Origin: Tissierellia bacterium
Lineage (GTDB): Bacteria > Bacillota > Clostridia > Tissierellales > Peptoniphilaceae
DNA: 64,000 nt
Reading direction: 5' to 3'
Assembly: GCA_012519495.1 (NCBI GenBank)
Contig: JAAYQA010000062.1
Location: 1 to 64,000 of the forward strand
The notes beneath the pieces are model-generated. The model had not been told where the DNA came from and made no database searches. It worked only from the letters and a program-made list of their open reading frames with translations. Below are positions 8,910 to 16,263 of the stretch, piece by piece. The translations under genes and the position numbers were made by a program. Within the stretch, counting starts at the first letter, position 1. Every line of letters starts with the position of its first letter.

Positions 8910-9851
8910 ATGAGTTATTCGGATCGAATGCAAAGAAATCATCTGGTCAGTATTTATCTGGCTCCGCGCGGATATCCGCGCATGGCGGATCAGGGCGAGC
9001 AGATCGGCCAGCTGTATTTAAGCCCGTTCGATCTTCTGATCGGCGTGATCGGGGATGCCGGCAGCGGCAAGAGCATGCTGATCAAGGGGATGTTTCCCGG
9101 TCTTGAACTGACAAACGATGACGAGGGGCTGAATGTGCGGCCCCTGCCGATTATGAGTGTGGAAGACGATGCGTTTTATTCGGCGCGCACCTATCATATC
9201 GACATGAATTTCGAGAGTGCGTTTTATCAGATGCATGATATCGTCGCTGCGATTCAGCGCGCCCTGGAGCTGAAAAAGCGGGTCGTGATCGAACATTTTG
9301 ACATGGTGTATCCGGCGTTGAAAAAGAATGCGGATCTGCTGATCGGGATCGGGGAGGAGATTATTATCACCCGGCCCACGGTATTCGGTCCGGAGCCGGA
9401 AGAGATCAAGCAAGTGGTGTTTCATTCGATCAAATACCGGAAGATGGCGCATACGGCAGAAGAACTGTTTCTTATTTCCCTGGAAAAACAGGGGTTTTAC
9501 GAGTACCGGCATTCGGAAGTGCGCCACGGTTTTCTGATTCTGTTTGATTCCAAGCCGGACATCGATATGGAACTCTTGCAAAAGGATGTGCAGGCGCTGA
9601 TCGATGCAAAGTTGCCGGTTACCTACAAGGACGACAATCATATCTATGTGGGAGATCGGGTGCGGGCGTGCCAGGGGCCACGGATGCATCTGAACAATAC
9701 CGGCGATATCCACGAATTTACACTGTATCCGGAGCTGACGCACGATCCTTTCACCAAGCGCTATATGCTTCTGGCGATTGTCGGTTCTGAAGAGATTGCA
9801 AGCATCAGCGTAGTCAATACGATTTTTGATCAGTACGGGGTGCGAAGATAA
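8910..9851 (+). CDS. P-loop protein with alanyl-tRNA-synthetase-like C-terminal region
   Basis: 313 residues. A Walker A motif, GDAGSGKS (48-55), follows a hydrophobic beta strand. EHFD at about 130 could act as Walker B. The C-terminal third (HIYVGDRVRACQGPR and onward) resembles the second additional domain of alanyl-tRNA synthetase, a name databases attach to proteins in methylaspartate operons. It begins one base after mal and overlaps the fumarase alpha gene by one base, so it is locked into the pathway. The function is unknown. A cofactor or metal-cluster maturation, or enzyme-assembly NTPase role, is an inference. Confidence 0.85.
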   Translation: MSYSDRMQRNHLVSIYLAPRGYPRMADQGEQIGQLYLSPFDLLIGVIGDAGSGKSMLIKGMFPGLELTNDDEGLNVRPLPIMSVEDDAFYSARTYHIDMNFESAFYQMHDIVAAIQRALELKKRVVIEHFDMVYPALKKNADLLIGIGEEIIITRPTVFGPEPEEIKQVVFHSIKYRKMAHTAEELFLISLEKQGFYEYRHSEVRHGFLILFDSKPDIDMELLQKDVQALIDAKLPVTYKDDNHIYVGDRVRACQGPRMHLNNTGDIHEFTLYPELTHDPFTKRYMLLAIVGSEEIASISVVNTIFDQYGVRR

Positions 9852-10696
9852 TGCGTAAGATACAGGTGCAGGCGATTGAAGAAGCGGTATACGAATTGTT
9901 TCTCCAAGCCAATTATTCGATCGAGCCGGGCATAGAAAAAGCGATTACCGAAGCGGTCGAACAGGAAACCTCCGATGCAGGGCGTTTTGTTTTAAAGCAG
10001 CTCAGCGAAAATTACCGGATTGCGCGCACGGAAAAAATGGCGATTTGCCAGGACACCGGTGCATCGATGGTATTTATGGATATCGGGCAGGAAGTGTATT
10101 TGGAGGGCGAATTGCCGGAAACCGCCGTAAACCGCGGCGTGAGACGGGCCTATACCGAAGGCTTTCTCCGAAAGTCCATGGTGAAGGATCCGTTGTTTGA
10201 CCGCACCAATACGGGCGATAACACACCGGCCATACTGTATACCCGCATTGTGGAGGGCGATCGTATTTCCCTGTCGGTGGCTGCAAAGGGGTTTGGCTGT
10301 GAGAATATGAGCCGAACGAAGATGCTTGTCCCGGGAGACGGCATAGACGGTGTGAAGGATTTCATACTTGAAACCATACGGATCGCGGGGCCTAATACCT
10401 GCCCGCCGTCTTTGGTGGGAGTGGGAATCGGCGGTACGATCGACTACGCAGCGATGCTGTCCAAACGTGCGTTGCTGCGGCCGGTCGGGGACACCCATCC
10501 GGATGCACGCTACGCGCAATTGGAACAGGAGCTCCTGGAGAAGGCAAATCAGCTGGGGATCGGGCCGGGCGGCTATGGAGGAAAGATGACGGCCCTGGCG
10601 GTAAAAATCGAATCCTATCCTACGCATATCGCGTCGATCCCGGTATGTGTGACGATGTGCTGCCATGCGTCACGGCATGCATCAAGGGTATTGTGA
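9851..10696 (+). CDS. Class I fumarase/mesaconase, alpha subunit
   Basis: 281 residues, N-terminal 4Fe-4S half of a class I hydro-lyase. The cluster cysteines are visible in CQDTG, GFGCEN and NTCPP. In this operon the heterodimer most likely hydrates mesaconate to (S)-citramalate, following methylaspartate ammonia-lyase; fumarase or tartrate dehydratase activity is also possible for the family. It overlaps the preceding stop by one base. The oxygen-labile cluster fits an anaerobe. Confidence 0.93.
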   Translation: MRKIQVQAIEEAVYELFLQANYSIEPGIEKAITEAVEQETSDAGRFVLKQLSENYRIARTEKMAICQDTGASMVFMDIGQEVYLEGELPETAVNRGVRRAYTEGFLRKSMVKDPLFDRTNTGDNTPAILYTRIVEGDRISLSVAAKGFGCENMSRTKMLVPGDGIDGVKDFILETIRIAGPNTCPPSLVGVGIGGTIDYAAMLSKRALLRPVGDTHPDARYAQLEQELLEKANQLGIGPGGYGGKMTALAVKIESYPTHIASIPVCVTMCCHASRHASRVL

Positions 10697-10701
10697 GGCG
10701 T

Positions 10702-11280
10702 ATGATGAAAGAAAAAAGACTGCAACTGCCTCTGGGCAACGAAGCGATTGAACAGCTGCGCGCCGGCGATTTTGTGCTGCTTTCCGGTATACTCTACACC
10801 GGACGCGACGCGGCGCATATCCGCATGCGCGATGCCATTGAAAAGGGAGAACCTCTGCCGGTGGATCTGACCGGCCAGGTGATTTACTATGTGGGGCCGG
10901 CTCCCGCCCGGCCCGGACAGGCTGTCGGCTCCGCCGGACCTACCTCCGCTTACCGGATGGACGGCATTGCGCCGCTGCTTCTGGACCGGGGACTCAAAGG
11001 GATGATCGGAAAAGGGCTGCGCGGTGCAGCCGTGATTGAGTCGATGAAAAAGAACCGCGCGGTGTATTTTACGGCCGTGGGGGGTGCGGCGGCACTGATT
11101 TCCAAGTCGATTGTATCCAGTGAGGTGGTTGCCTACGAGGACTTAGGTCCGGAGGCCATACACCGCTACGAAATACAGGATTTCCCCGTTTTCGTCACAA
11201 TCGATGCCAACGGCAACAATTTGTACGAAACAGGCCCCGCAGGCGCCTGCGGCGCAATGAAATCGGCCTACGGCCGGTGA
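10702..11280 (+). CDS. Class I fumarase/mesaconase, beta subunit
   Basis: 192 residues, C-terminal half of the split class I hydro-lyase. Typical segments are YYVGPAPARPGQ, GPTSAYRMD and KGLRG. Together with the alpha subunit it forms the mesaconase and closes the operon at citramalate. I take ATG 10702 (MMKEKRL); ATG 10705 is equally possible. No gene for a citramalate lyase follows: the next 200 bases are a long inverted repeat and a dispersed repeat copy. Confidence 0.93.
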   Translation: MMKEKRLQLPLGNEAIEQLRAGDFVLLSGILYTGRDAAHIRMRDAIEKGEPLPVDLTGQVIYYVGPAPARPGQAVGSAGPTSAYRMDGIAPLLLDRGLKGMIGKGLRGAAVIESMKKNRAVYFTAVGGAAALISKSIVSSEVVAYEDLGPEAIHRYEIQDFPVFVTIDANGNNLYETGPAGACGAMKSAYGR

Positions 11281-11281
11281 A

Positions 11282-11351
11282 ATCCAGCACGCAAACGATG
11301 TTGTTACTGTCAATCGAAGGAAACAACGCTTGAATCGTTTGCGTGCTGGAT
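11282..11351. repeat. Long nested inverted repeat at operon end
   Basis: Arms of 18 bases, 11282-11299 and 11334-11351, are perfect reverse complements. Inside them GTTGTT (11300-11305) pairs with AACAAC (11322-11327). The structure begins two bases after the fumarase beta stop and has no T-run, so it is not a standard terminator. It may act as a 3' mRNA stabiliser or a factor-dependent terminator, or be a mobile palindrome. Confidence 0.8.
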
Positions 11352-11481
11352 GAAATATCATCGCGTGTCGCTTCGCTCACGCTCGTTATGAAATACACGG
11401 CCTTCGCCGCGTGTGAAGCGGAAGGATGGATATTGTAGTGGCCGCATTCCATATCGGCCACGGGCCAAACGTCTGCCTATG
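11352..11481 (+). repeat. Dispersed hairpin repeat, copy B
   Basis: TGAAATA modules with short palindromes (11352-11410) lead into the core GAAGCGGAAGGATGGATATTG segment and then the hairpin GTGGCCG (11438-11444) / CGGCCAC (11455-11461). The loop is 10 bases ending in TTCCATAT, followed by GGCCAAACGTC. It lies between the plus-strand mesaconase operon and the minus-strand DUF1294 gene. Confidence 0.8.
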
Positions 11482-11498
11482 GATTATGATCCGACGTT

Positions 11499-11765
11499 TT
11501 ATGGTATAAAGCCCTTGTGCCGCAGGTAGAAGAGCAGGGCGATTTGGGCTGCGGCGAGCAGGGGGATCAGTAGGAAAAATTTGGGCTTTTTCGTTTTATG
11601 CCGGAATAAAAGCATGGCAAGATAGGCGCCGGGTGCGCCGAAGGCAGCCGCTGAAAGAAGCAGGATGCGTTCGGGTATGCGGCGTTTTTGTTTTTTGGAT
11701 CGGTATTTGTCGATTCCGAACAGGAAAAGAACCCACAGATTGTAAAAAATGATAAGATAAGGCAT
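11499..11765 (-). CDS. DUF1294 small membrane protein
   Basis: 88 residues with two to three hydrophobic segments and the family motif FGIDKYRSKK ... FGAPGAYLAMLLFRHKTKK. DUF1294 members are small inner-membrane proteins of unknown function. The start is the ATG complementary to 11763-11765, preceded by AAGGAG on the minus strand (11771-11778); longer readings of the frame run into the MFS gene region and lack support. It diverges from the MFS gene across about 66 bases that must hold both promoters. Confidence 0.88.
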   Translation of the reverse strand: MPYLIIFYNLWVLFLFGIDKYRSKKQKRRIPERILLLSAAAFGAPGAYLAMLLFRHKTKKPKFFLLIPLLAAAQIALLFYLRHKGFIP

Positions 11766-11831
11766 GCAAAACTCCTTTCGTACGCGAGAGAAAGTTACGC
11801 TATTATTGTACAACAAAGGTGGGTATTGGGG

Positions 11832-13058
11832 ATGCGGACTTTTTTTGGAAAACACTATGGCTGGGCGATCGTGGCGGCTTCTTTTGTGTATTTGTCGTTC
11901 ACATGGGGGATTGTATTCAACACAAACAGCCTGTTTTTGGTGCCGATTGAACAGTCTCTGGCTATCGGGCGGGCGCAGACAATGGTGGCTATCACGCTGC
12001 GCGGTGTCGCAATGGTGATCGGGGCATTTGTTTCCGGGTATCTGTATGACCGCTACGCGTTTATGCGGATTTTCCGGCTGTCGTCGATGCTGTTGGTCAT
12101 TACGTATGCTCTGATTGCCGCCGTTCGCACGCCGATGCAGTATTATATTCTTTCCACCTTGCATATTATGTTTATGGGGATTGCAGGTTTCATTCCGGTT
12201 ACCATGATGGTCAACCGCTGGTTCGCGGCAAAGACTGGTACCGCAATGGGTTTTGCTTTGCTGGGATCCGCCATCGGCGGAATGCTTTTGAGTCCGGTGG
12301 CAGGCTGGCTGATTCCTGTATGGGGCTGGCGGATGGTAAATCTTCTTTTTGCGCTGGCGATGTTTCTTGTGGTAGGGATATGCACATTTTTTGTGTTTGC
12401 AAAGGAGCCGGCTGATTTTGGTTTAACCCCATACGGGACAGCAAACGATGGCACAGATTCCTTTACCGACGTGATCCGTCCGGATCCGCAACCCTTGGGT
12501 CGGCTCGTTTTTGTTCTGATCATTATAGGCATTGTGCTGATGAATGCAAGCCTGACGCTTCTTATGACCAATACCTCTCCGCATTTGCAGGCGGAGGGAT
12601 TCAGCTTGGAAAAAACGTCTCTTGTGATGTCGATCATTATGTTTTCGATGGGGTTCGGAAAAATTGCGCTCGGCGTTTTGTACGATGCCGTCGGCATGCG
12701 ATTGGCAACTTTGATAACCGCTGCGGCTTTTCTTTTCGGTTACGGCGGATTACTGTATCCGCATTTGCCGTTTGCCATCTGGCTTTCCGCATTGGGCACG
12801 GGTTTTGGCTCTACCTTTAACTCCCTGGCTCCGCCGATTTTTGCCCGCGCACTGTACGGAGTCGGGCAGTTTACGCGGATCAATGCGTTTTTTCAGGCGG
12901 TGGGAGGGGTCGGGTCGGTGTTGGCGCCGGTCGTTGTGGGCGCTTTGTATGACCGGCACGGCGACTATACAGCCATCTTTCGCCTGTTCTTATTTTCCAT
13001 TGCCGTTACGATGCTTATCTGGGTTTTTGCGTTACCCGGTAAAGCAAAAGATGCTTAA
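11832..13058 (+). CDS. MFS transporter
   Basis: 408 residues with about 12 hydrophobic segments. The first-loop signature YDRYAFMR and the second-half YDAVGMRLATLI fit the major facilitator family, perhaps the OxlT/monocarboxylate branch. Solute unknown; a carboxylate linked to the nearby fermentation operon is possible but unproven. ATG 11832 has AAAGGTGG upstream. A single gene with its own upstream region, transcribed away from DUF1294. Confidence 0.9.
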   Translation: MRTFFGKHYGWAIVAASFVYLSFTWGIVFNTNSLFLVPIEQSLAIGRAQTMVAITLRGVAMVIGAFVSGYLYDRYAFMRIFRLSSMLLVITYALIAAVRTPMQYYILSTLHIMFMGIAGFIPVTMMVNRWFAAKTGTAMGFALLGSAIGGMLLSPVAGWLIPVWGWRMVNLLFALAMFLVVGICTFFVFAKEPADFGLTPYGTANDGTDSFTDVIRPDPQPLGRLVFVLIIIGIVLMNASLTLLMTNTSPHLQAEGFSLEKTSLVMSIIMFSMGFGKIALGVLYDAVGMRLATLITAAAFLFGYGGLLYPHLPFAIWLSALGTGFGSTFNSLAPPIFARALYGVGQFTRINAFFQAVGGVGSVLAPVVVGALYDRHGDYTAIFRLFLFSIAVTMLIWVFALPGKAKDA

Positions 13059-13107
13059 AATGTACAGGGATAAAGAAATTTTATCTCGTACTGATAATTA
13101 TTAACCA

Positions 13108-13136
13108 TTGAAGTATATGTGTTTTTATGGTATGTT
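13108..13136 (+). promoter_or_regulatory. Promoter of the small lipoprotein gene
   Basis: TTGAAG (13108-13113) and TATGTT (13131-13136) have a 17-base spacer, about 28 bases upstream of the start codon. Confidence 0.55.
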
Positions 13137-13164
13137 TAAACAAATACTAAGAAAGGAGCTTGTT

Positions 13165-13572
13165 ATGAAAAAATTTGCTTTCATTGCGGTATTGCTCTTG
13201 TTTATTGTTCTGCTTGCGGCGTGCGGGGGAGGCGATCCGGATGCGGTACAGCAGGCGAATGAGAATTATGATCCCGGCCAGGCGCGACTGGACGAAGGAA
13301 ATGTACAGGCGATTATGGACAAAACGAAAGAGGAATTCAGCAGAAATGACGTGAACTTCTTTACGTATCGCTTCAAAGACGGGAACCTTCGCATGAATGC
13401 ACGGCTGTTAAATGAAGAGATTGAAGAAGAATTCATTCAAACTTTTGCCGATGCGTTTCGTAATTCGCAGGCGGAAACACTGGAGATCGAGCTGAAAGAT
13501 CACGGCACCTACAATATTCCGCTGGCAGAAGAAACCGACGACTATTCGCAGTATTTTACACCCGCTGAATAA
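13165..13572 (+). CDS. Small secreted lipoprotein, function unknown
   Basis: 135 residues. A signal peptide (MKKFAFIAVLLLFIVLL) ends at lipobox LLAAC, with Cys at about 20, so the product should be lipidated and anchored outside the membrane. The mature part is acidic and rich in Glu, Asp, Asn and Gln. No family was recognised. GAAAGGAG precedes the ATG and a strong terminator follows the stop, so it is a monocistronic unit. Lgt (56197) would lipidate it. Confidence 0.85.
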   Translation: MKKFAFIAVLLLFIVLLAACGGGDPDAVQQANENYDPGQARLDEGNVQAIMDKTKEEFSRNDVNFFTYRFKDGNLRMNARLLNEEIEEEFIQTFADAFRNSQAETLEIELKDHGTYNIPLAEETDDYSQYFTPAE

Positions 13573-13580
13573 AACCATTA

Positions 13581-13610
13581 AGCGCATGAATCACTTAATG
13601 CGCTTTTTTT
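13581..13610 (+). terminator. Terminator after the lipoprotein gene
   Basis: AGCGCAT (13581-13587) pairs with ATGCGCT (13598-13604); a run of seven T follows. Confidence 0.88.
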
Positions 13611-13619
13611 GTGCCTACG

Positions 13620-13782
13620 AGGGAGGCGCCTAAGGCGCAATGAAATACCTCGCACGCGCGGCGCTTTGCGCGTCCGGCTTGTGCTCGGTGCAATATACGC
13701 GGTGTGCCCCGCGTGTTCAGGGGTAGGATTGATATTGTAGTGGCCGTATTCCATATCGGCCACGCGCCAAACGTCCGCTGAA
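13620..13782 (+). repeat. Dispersed hairpin repeat, copy C
   Basis: A GGCGCCTAAGGCGCAATGAAATA block (13626-13649), inverted relative to the one near 226-247, opens the region. A CGCGG/CCGCG hairpin (about 13698-13714) precedes the core hairpin GTGGCCG (13740-13746) / CGGCCAC (13757-13763), with loop TATTCCATAT and then GCGCCAAACGTCCG. After the repeat, 13783-13914 holds an imperfect AGGGGGT/ACCCCCT pairing and no gene. Confidence 0.8.
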
Positions 13783-13914
13783 CGACGCATAGGGGGTCGA
13801 AATACCATAGCTCCACGCAGCGGTGATTTAAAGATCGCCGAGCGAACCGAACCCCCTGTCCAATGGTTGGATTGTGTTACAAAATGCACAGCGATGCGCT
13901 TTTTTTGTGTGCTT

Positions 13915-13923
13915 TGTTATAAT
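13915..13923 (+). promoter_or_regulatory. Extended -10 element upstream of galU
   Basis: TGT directly precedes TATAAT (13918-13923), an extended -10. No convincing -35 is visible. The galU start is 28 bases downstream. Confidence 0.5.
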
Positions 13924-13950
13924 GGAACTAAGATGGCAAAGGAGATGAAT

Positions 13951-14823
13951 ATGAGAGTACGTAAAGCGGTGATCCCCGCCGCCGGTCTGGGGACGCGTTT
14001 TTTACCGGCTACGAAAGCGCAGCCGAAGGAGATGTTGCCGATTGTAGATAAGCCGACTTTGCAATATATTGTGGAAGAAGCGGTGGCATCGGGGATTGAA
14101 GAAATTCTTTTGATAACCGGGCGCGGCAAGGCATCTATTGAGAATCATTTTGACAAGTCTGTGGAACTGGAGATGGTGCTGGAGCAAAGCGGAAAGACAG
14201 AGCTGTTGGAACTGGTGCGAAAGGTCTCCGATATGGCCGATATCCACTATATACGGCAGAAGGAACAAAAGGGTTTGGGACATGCGGTATACTGTGCCAA
14301 GCATTTTGTCGGCAATGAACCTTTTGCGGTGCTTCTGGGGGATGATGTTGTATACAGTAAAACCGAACCGGCTCTGGCGCAGCTGATGCATGTTTATGAG
14401 AAAAAGCAGTGCAGTGTGCTGGGTGTTCAGGAAGTACCGGAAGAGCAGGTAAACAAATACGGCATTCTGAAAGGGATCCCGCAGGAGGACGGCACGGTTT
14501 TAGTAGAGGATTTGATTGAAAAACCCCGTCTTGCCGATGCGCCCTCGCGAACCGCGGTGTTGGGTCGCTATGTACTGACGCCTTCGATTATCGATGTGCT
14601 GGAGGAGACAAAACCCGGTGTCGGAAATGAAATCCAGCTGACGGATGCGATACTGACTTTAGCGAAGCGGGAAGCGGTTTATGCGAAGGCCTATGAAGGA
14701 CGACGCTATGACGTGGGTTCAAAAATGGGATTTTTGGAGGCAACGGTGGAGTACGCGTTGCGCGACCCGGCCTTATCTGCGGATTTCCGGGCGTATCTGC
14801 GCCGGATGTGCGCCGGGCAGTGA
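13951..14823 (+). CDS. galU: UTP-glucose-1-phosphate uridylyltransferase
   Basis: 290 residues, the normal GalU length. The nucleotide-binding signature is PAAGLGTRFLPATKAQPKEM; other conserved stretches are PFAVLLGDD and LIEKP. It makes UDP-glucose from UTP and glucose-1-phosphate for wall polymers or glycolipids. ATG 13951 has GCAAAGGAG at proper spacing; the ATG at 13945 is too close. rbgA follows after 10 bases, so the two are probably cotranscribed. Confidence 0.96.
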   Translation: MRVRKAVIPAAGLGTRFLPATKAQPKEMLPIVDKPTLQYIVEEAVASGIEEILLITGRGKASIENHFDKSVELEMVLEQSGKTELLELVRKVSDMADIHYIRQKEQKGLGHAVYCAKHFVGNEPFAVLLGDDVVYSKTEPALAQLMHVYEKKQCSVLGVQEVPEEQVNKYGILKGIPQEDGTVLVEDLIEKPRLADAPSRTAVLGRYVLTPSIIDVLEETKPGVGNEIQLTDAILTLAKREAVYAKAYEGRRYDVGSKMGFLEATVEYALRDPALSADFRAYLRRMCAGQ

Positions 14824-14833
14824 GAGGACGAAG

Positions 14834-15670
14834 ATGAATATTAACTGGTATCCGGGGCATATGAAAAAGACCCGCGAGATGATCCTGCAGGAACTGAAGC
14901 TCGTGGATCTGGTGTATGAAATGGTGGACGCGCGGATTCCTGTAAGCAGCCGAAACCCGGATATCGATGAACTGATCGGGGAGAAACCGCGCATACTTTT
15001 ACTGAACAAGGCGGATCTGGCAGATGCGGGGGGAACGAAGGAGTGGATGCGTTATTTTTCGGAGCGCAAGATCCCCTGTGTTGCGATTGATACACCCCGC
15101 AGAAAGGGCTTTTCCACTTTGTTTTCGTTGACGGAAGAGGCAATGCAGGCGAAAAAGGCGCGCGATGCAGGCCGCGGGATTAAAAATACGCGCACGCGCG
15201 TGATGGTGGCAGGGATCCCCAATGTGGGAAAGAGCAGTCTGATTAATCGGATTGCGGAAAAAAAGAGCGCCAAGACCGGCAATAAGCCGGGTGTCACAAA
15301 AAGCAAGCAGTGGATCCGTGCACAAAACCATATGGAACTGCTGGATACGCCGGGGGTTTTATGGCCGAAACTGGGCGAGGAGAAAACGGCTTTGCATCTT
15401 GCTTTTACCGGTGCAATCACCGACCGTATCCTGGATGAGGAAACGCTCGGGTACCGGCTTTTGGAGCTGGGAACCAGGCGGCGTTTTGCGGGAATGATCG
15501 ATCGGTACGGGGCACCGGAGGAGGACACGCTGGCCTATATGGAAAAAATCGGACGCGCGCGCGGCTATTTGCTGCGGGGCGGTTTGATTGATTACGAAAA
15601 AACCGGACAATTGCTTCTGGATGAATTTCGAGGAGGTCTATGGGGCGGCATTACGCTCGAGACGCCATGA
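14834..15670 (+). CDS. rbgA: Ribosome biogenesis GTPase (YlqF/RbgA family)
   Basis: 278 residues, a circularly permuted GTPase: the G4 motif NKAD (about 57-60) precedes the Walker A GIPNVGKSS (about 122-130), and G3 is DTPG. The N-terminus INWYPGHMKK is diagnostic. It acts in late 50S subunit assembly. The end of the gene overlaps rnhB by 31 bases, with the rnhB ribosome binding site inside it; the rbgA-rnhB pairing is common in Firmicutes. Confidence 0.95.
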   Translation: MNINWYPGHMKKTREMILQELKLVDLVYEMVDARIPVSSRNPDIDELIGEKPRILLLNKADLADAGGTKEWMRYFSERKIPCVAIDTPRRKGFSTLFSLTEEAMQAKKARDAGRGIKNTRTRVMVAGIPNVGKSSLINRIAEKKSAKTGNKPGVTKSKQWIRAQNHMELLDTPGVLWPKLGEEKTALHLAFTGAITDRILDEETLGYRLLELGTRRRFAGMIDRYGAPEEDTLAYMEKIGRARGYLLRGGLIDYEKTGQLLLDEFRGGLWGGITLETP

Positions 15671-16263
15671 AATGGGATGTGTCACTGGAATATAAATACG
15701 GAAAACTGATCGGCATAGATGAAGTCGGAAGGGGCTGTCTGGCCGGGCCGGTGGTGTCGTGTGCGGTGGTGATGCCAAGCAACAGTTTTATTCAGGGCGT
15801 GAGGGACTCCAAACGCCTCAGCTCGAAAAAAAGAGAGCAGCTTTCCCGCCTGATCCGGCTGACTGCGATCGGGATCGGTTACGGAATCGCGGAACCGGAA
15901 GAAATCGATCGAATCGGTATCCGGCCGGCGGTGCAGCTAACGATGCGGCGTGCGGTGGAGTCTTTGGTCGAAAGCTGCCGTATGCCTTGTCATATTGCGT
16001 GCGATTACGAGACCGTCCCTTTACCGATTCCGCAGACGGCGGTCATTCACGGGGATGATACGATGTATCCGATTGCCTGTGCTTCCATTCTGGCCAAGGT
16101 TTACAGAGACCGGATGGCCGCTGCCTGGGATGCACAGTATCCCGGTTATGCACTGGGACAGAACAAGGGTTACGGGACCGCGCAGCACCGGGCAGGGATC
16201 GACCGGCTGGGTCTCACACCGCTGCATCGACGCAGCTTTTGTAAAGCATGGAGCTTCGAATGA
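15640..16263 (+). CDS. rnhB: Ribonuclease HII
   Basis: 207 residues. The active-site segment IGIDEVGRGCLAGPV carries the catalytic Asp-Glu pair, and the third carboxylate is in HIACDYE; SILAKVYRD is the conserved substrate-contact stretch. It cuts RNA in RNA-DNA hybrids and misincorporated ribonucleotides. The start at 15640 follows AGGAGG closely; ATG 15667 is less likely. Its stop overlaps the next start (ATGA). Confidence 0.95.
   Translation: MGRHYARDAMKWDVSLEYKYGKLIGIDEVGRGCLAGPVVSCAVVMPSNSFIQGVRDSKRLSSKKREQLSRLIRLTAIGIGYGIAEPEEIDRIGIRPAVQLTMRRAVESLVESCRMPCHIACDYETVPLPIPQTAVIHGDDTMYPIACASILAKVYRDRMAAAWDAQYPGYALGQNKGYGTAQHRAGIDRLGLTPLHRRSFCKAWSFE

Noticed and set aside
11766-12164. Long N-terminal extension of the DUF1294 protein on the minus strand
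   Set aside because: It would overlap the MFS gene and is not family-like; the ATG at 11765 has its own AAGGAG site.
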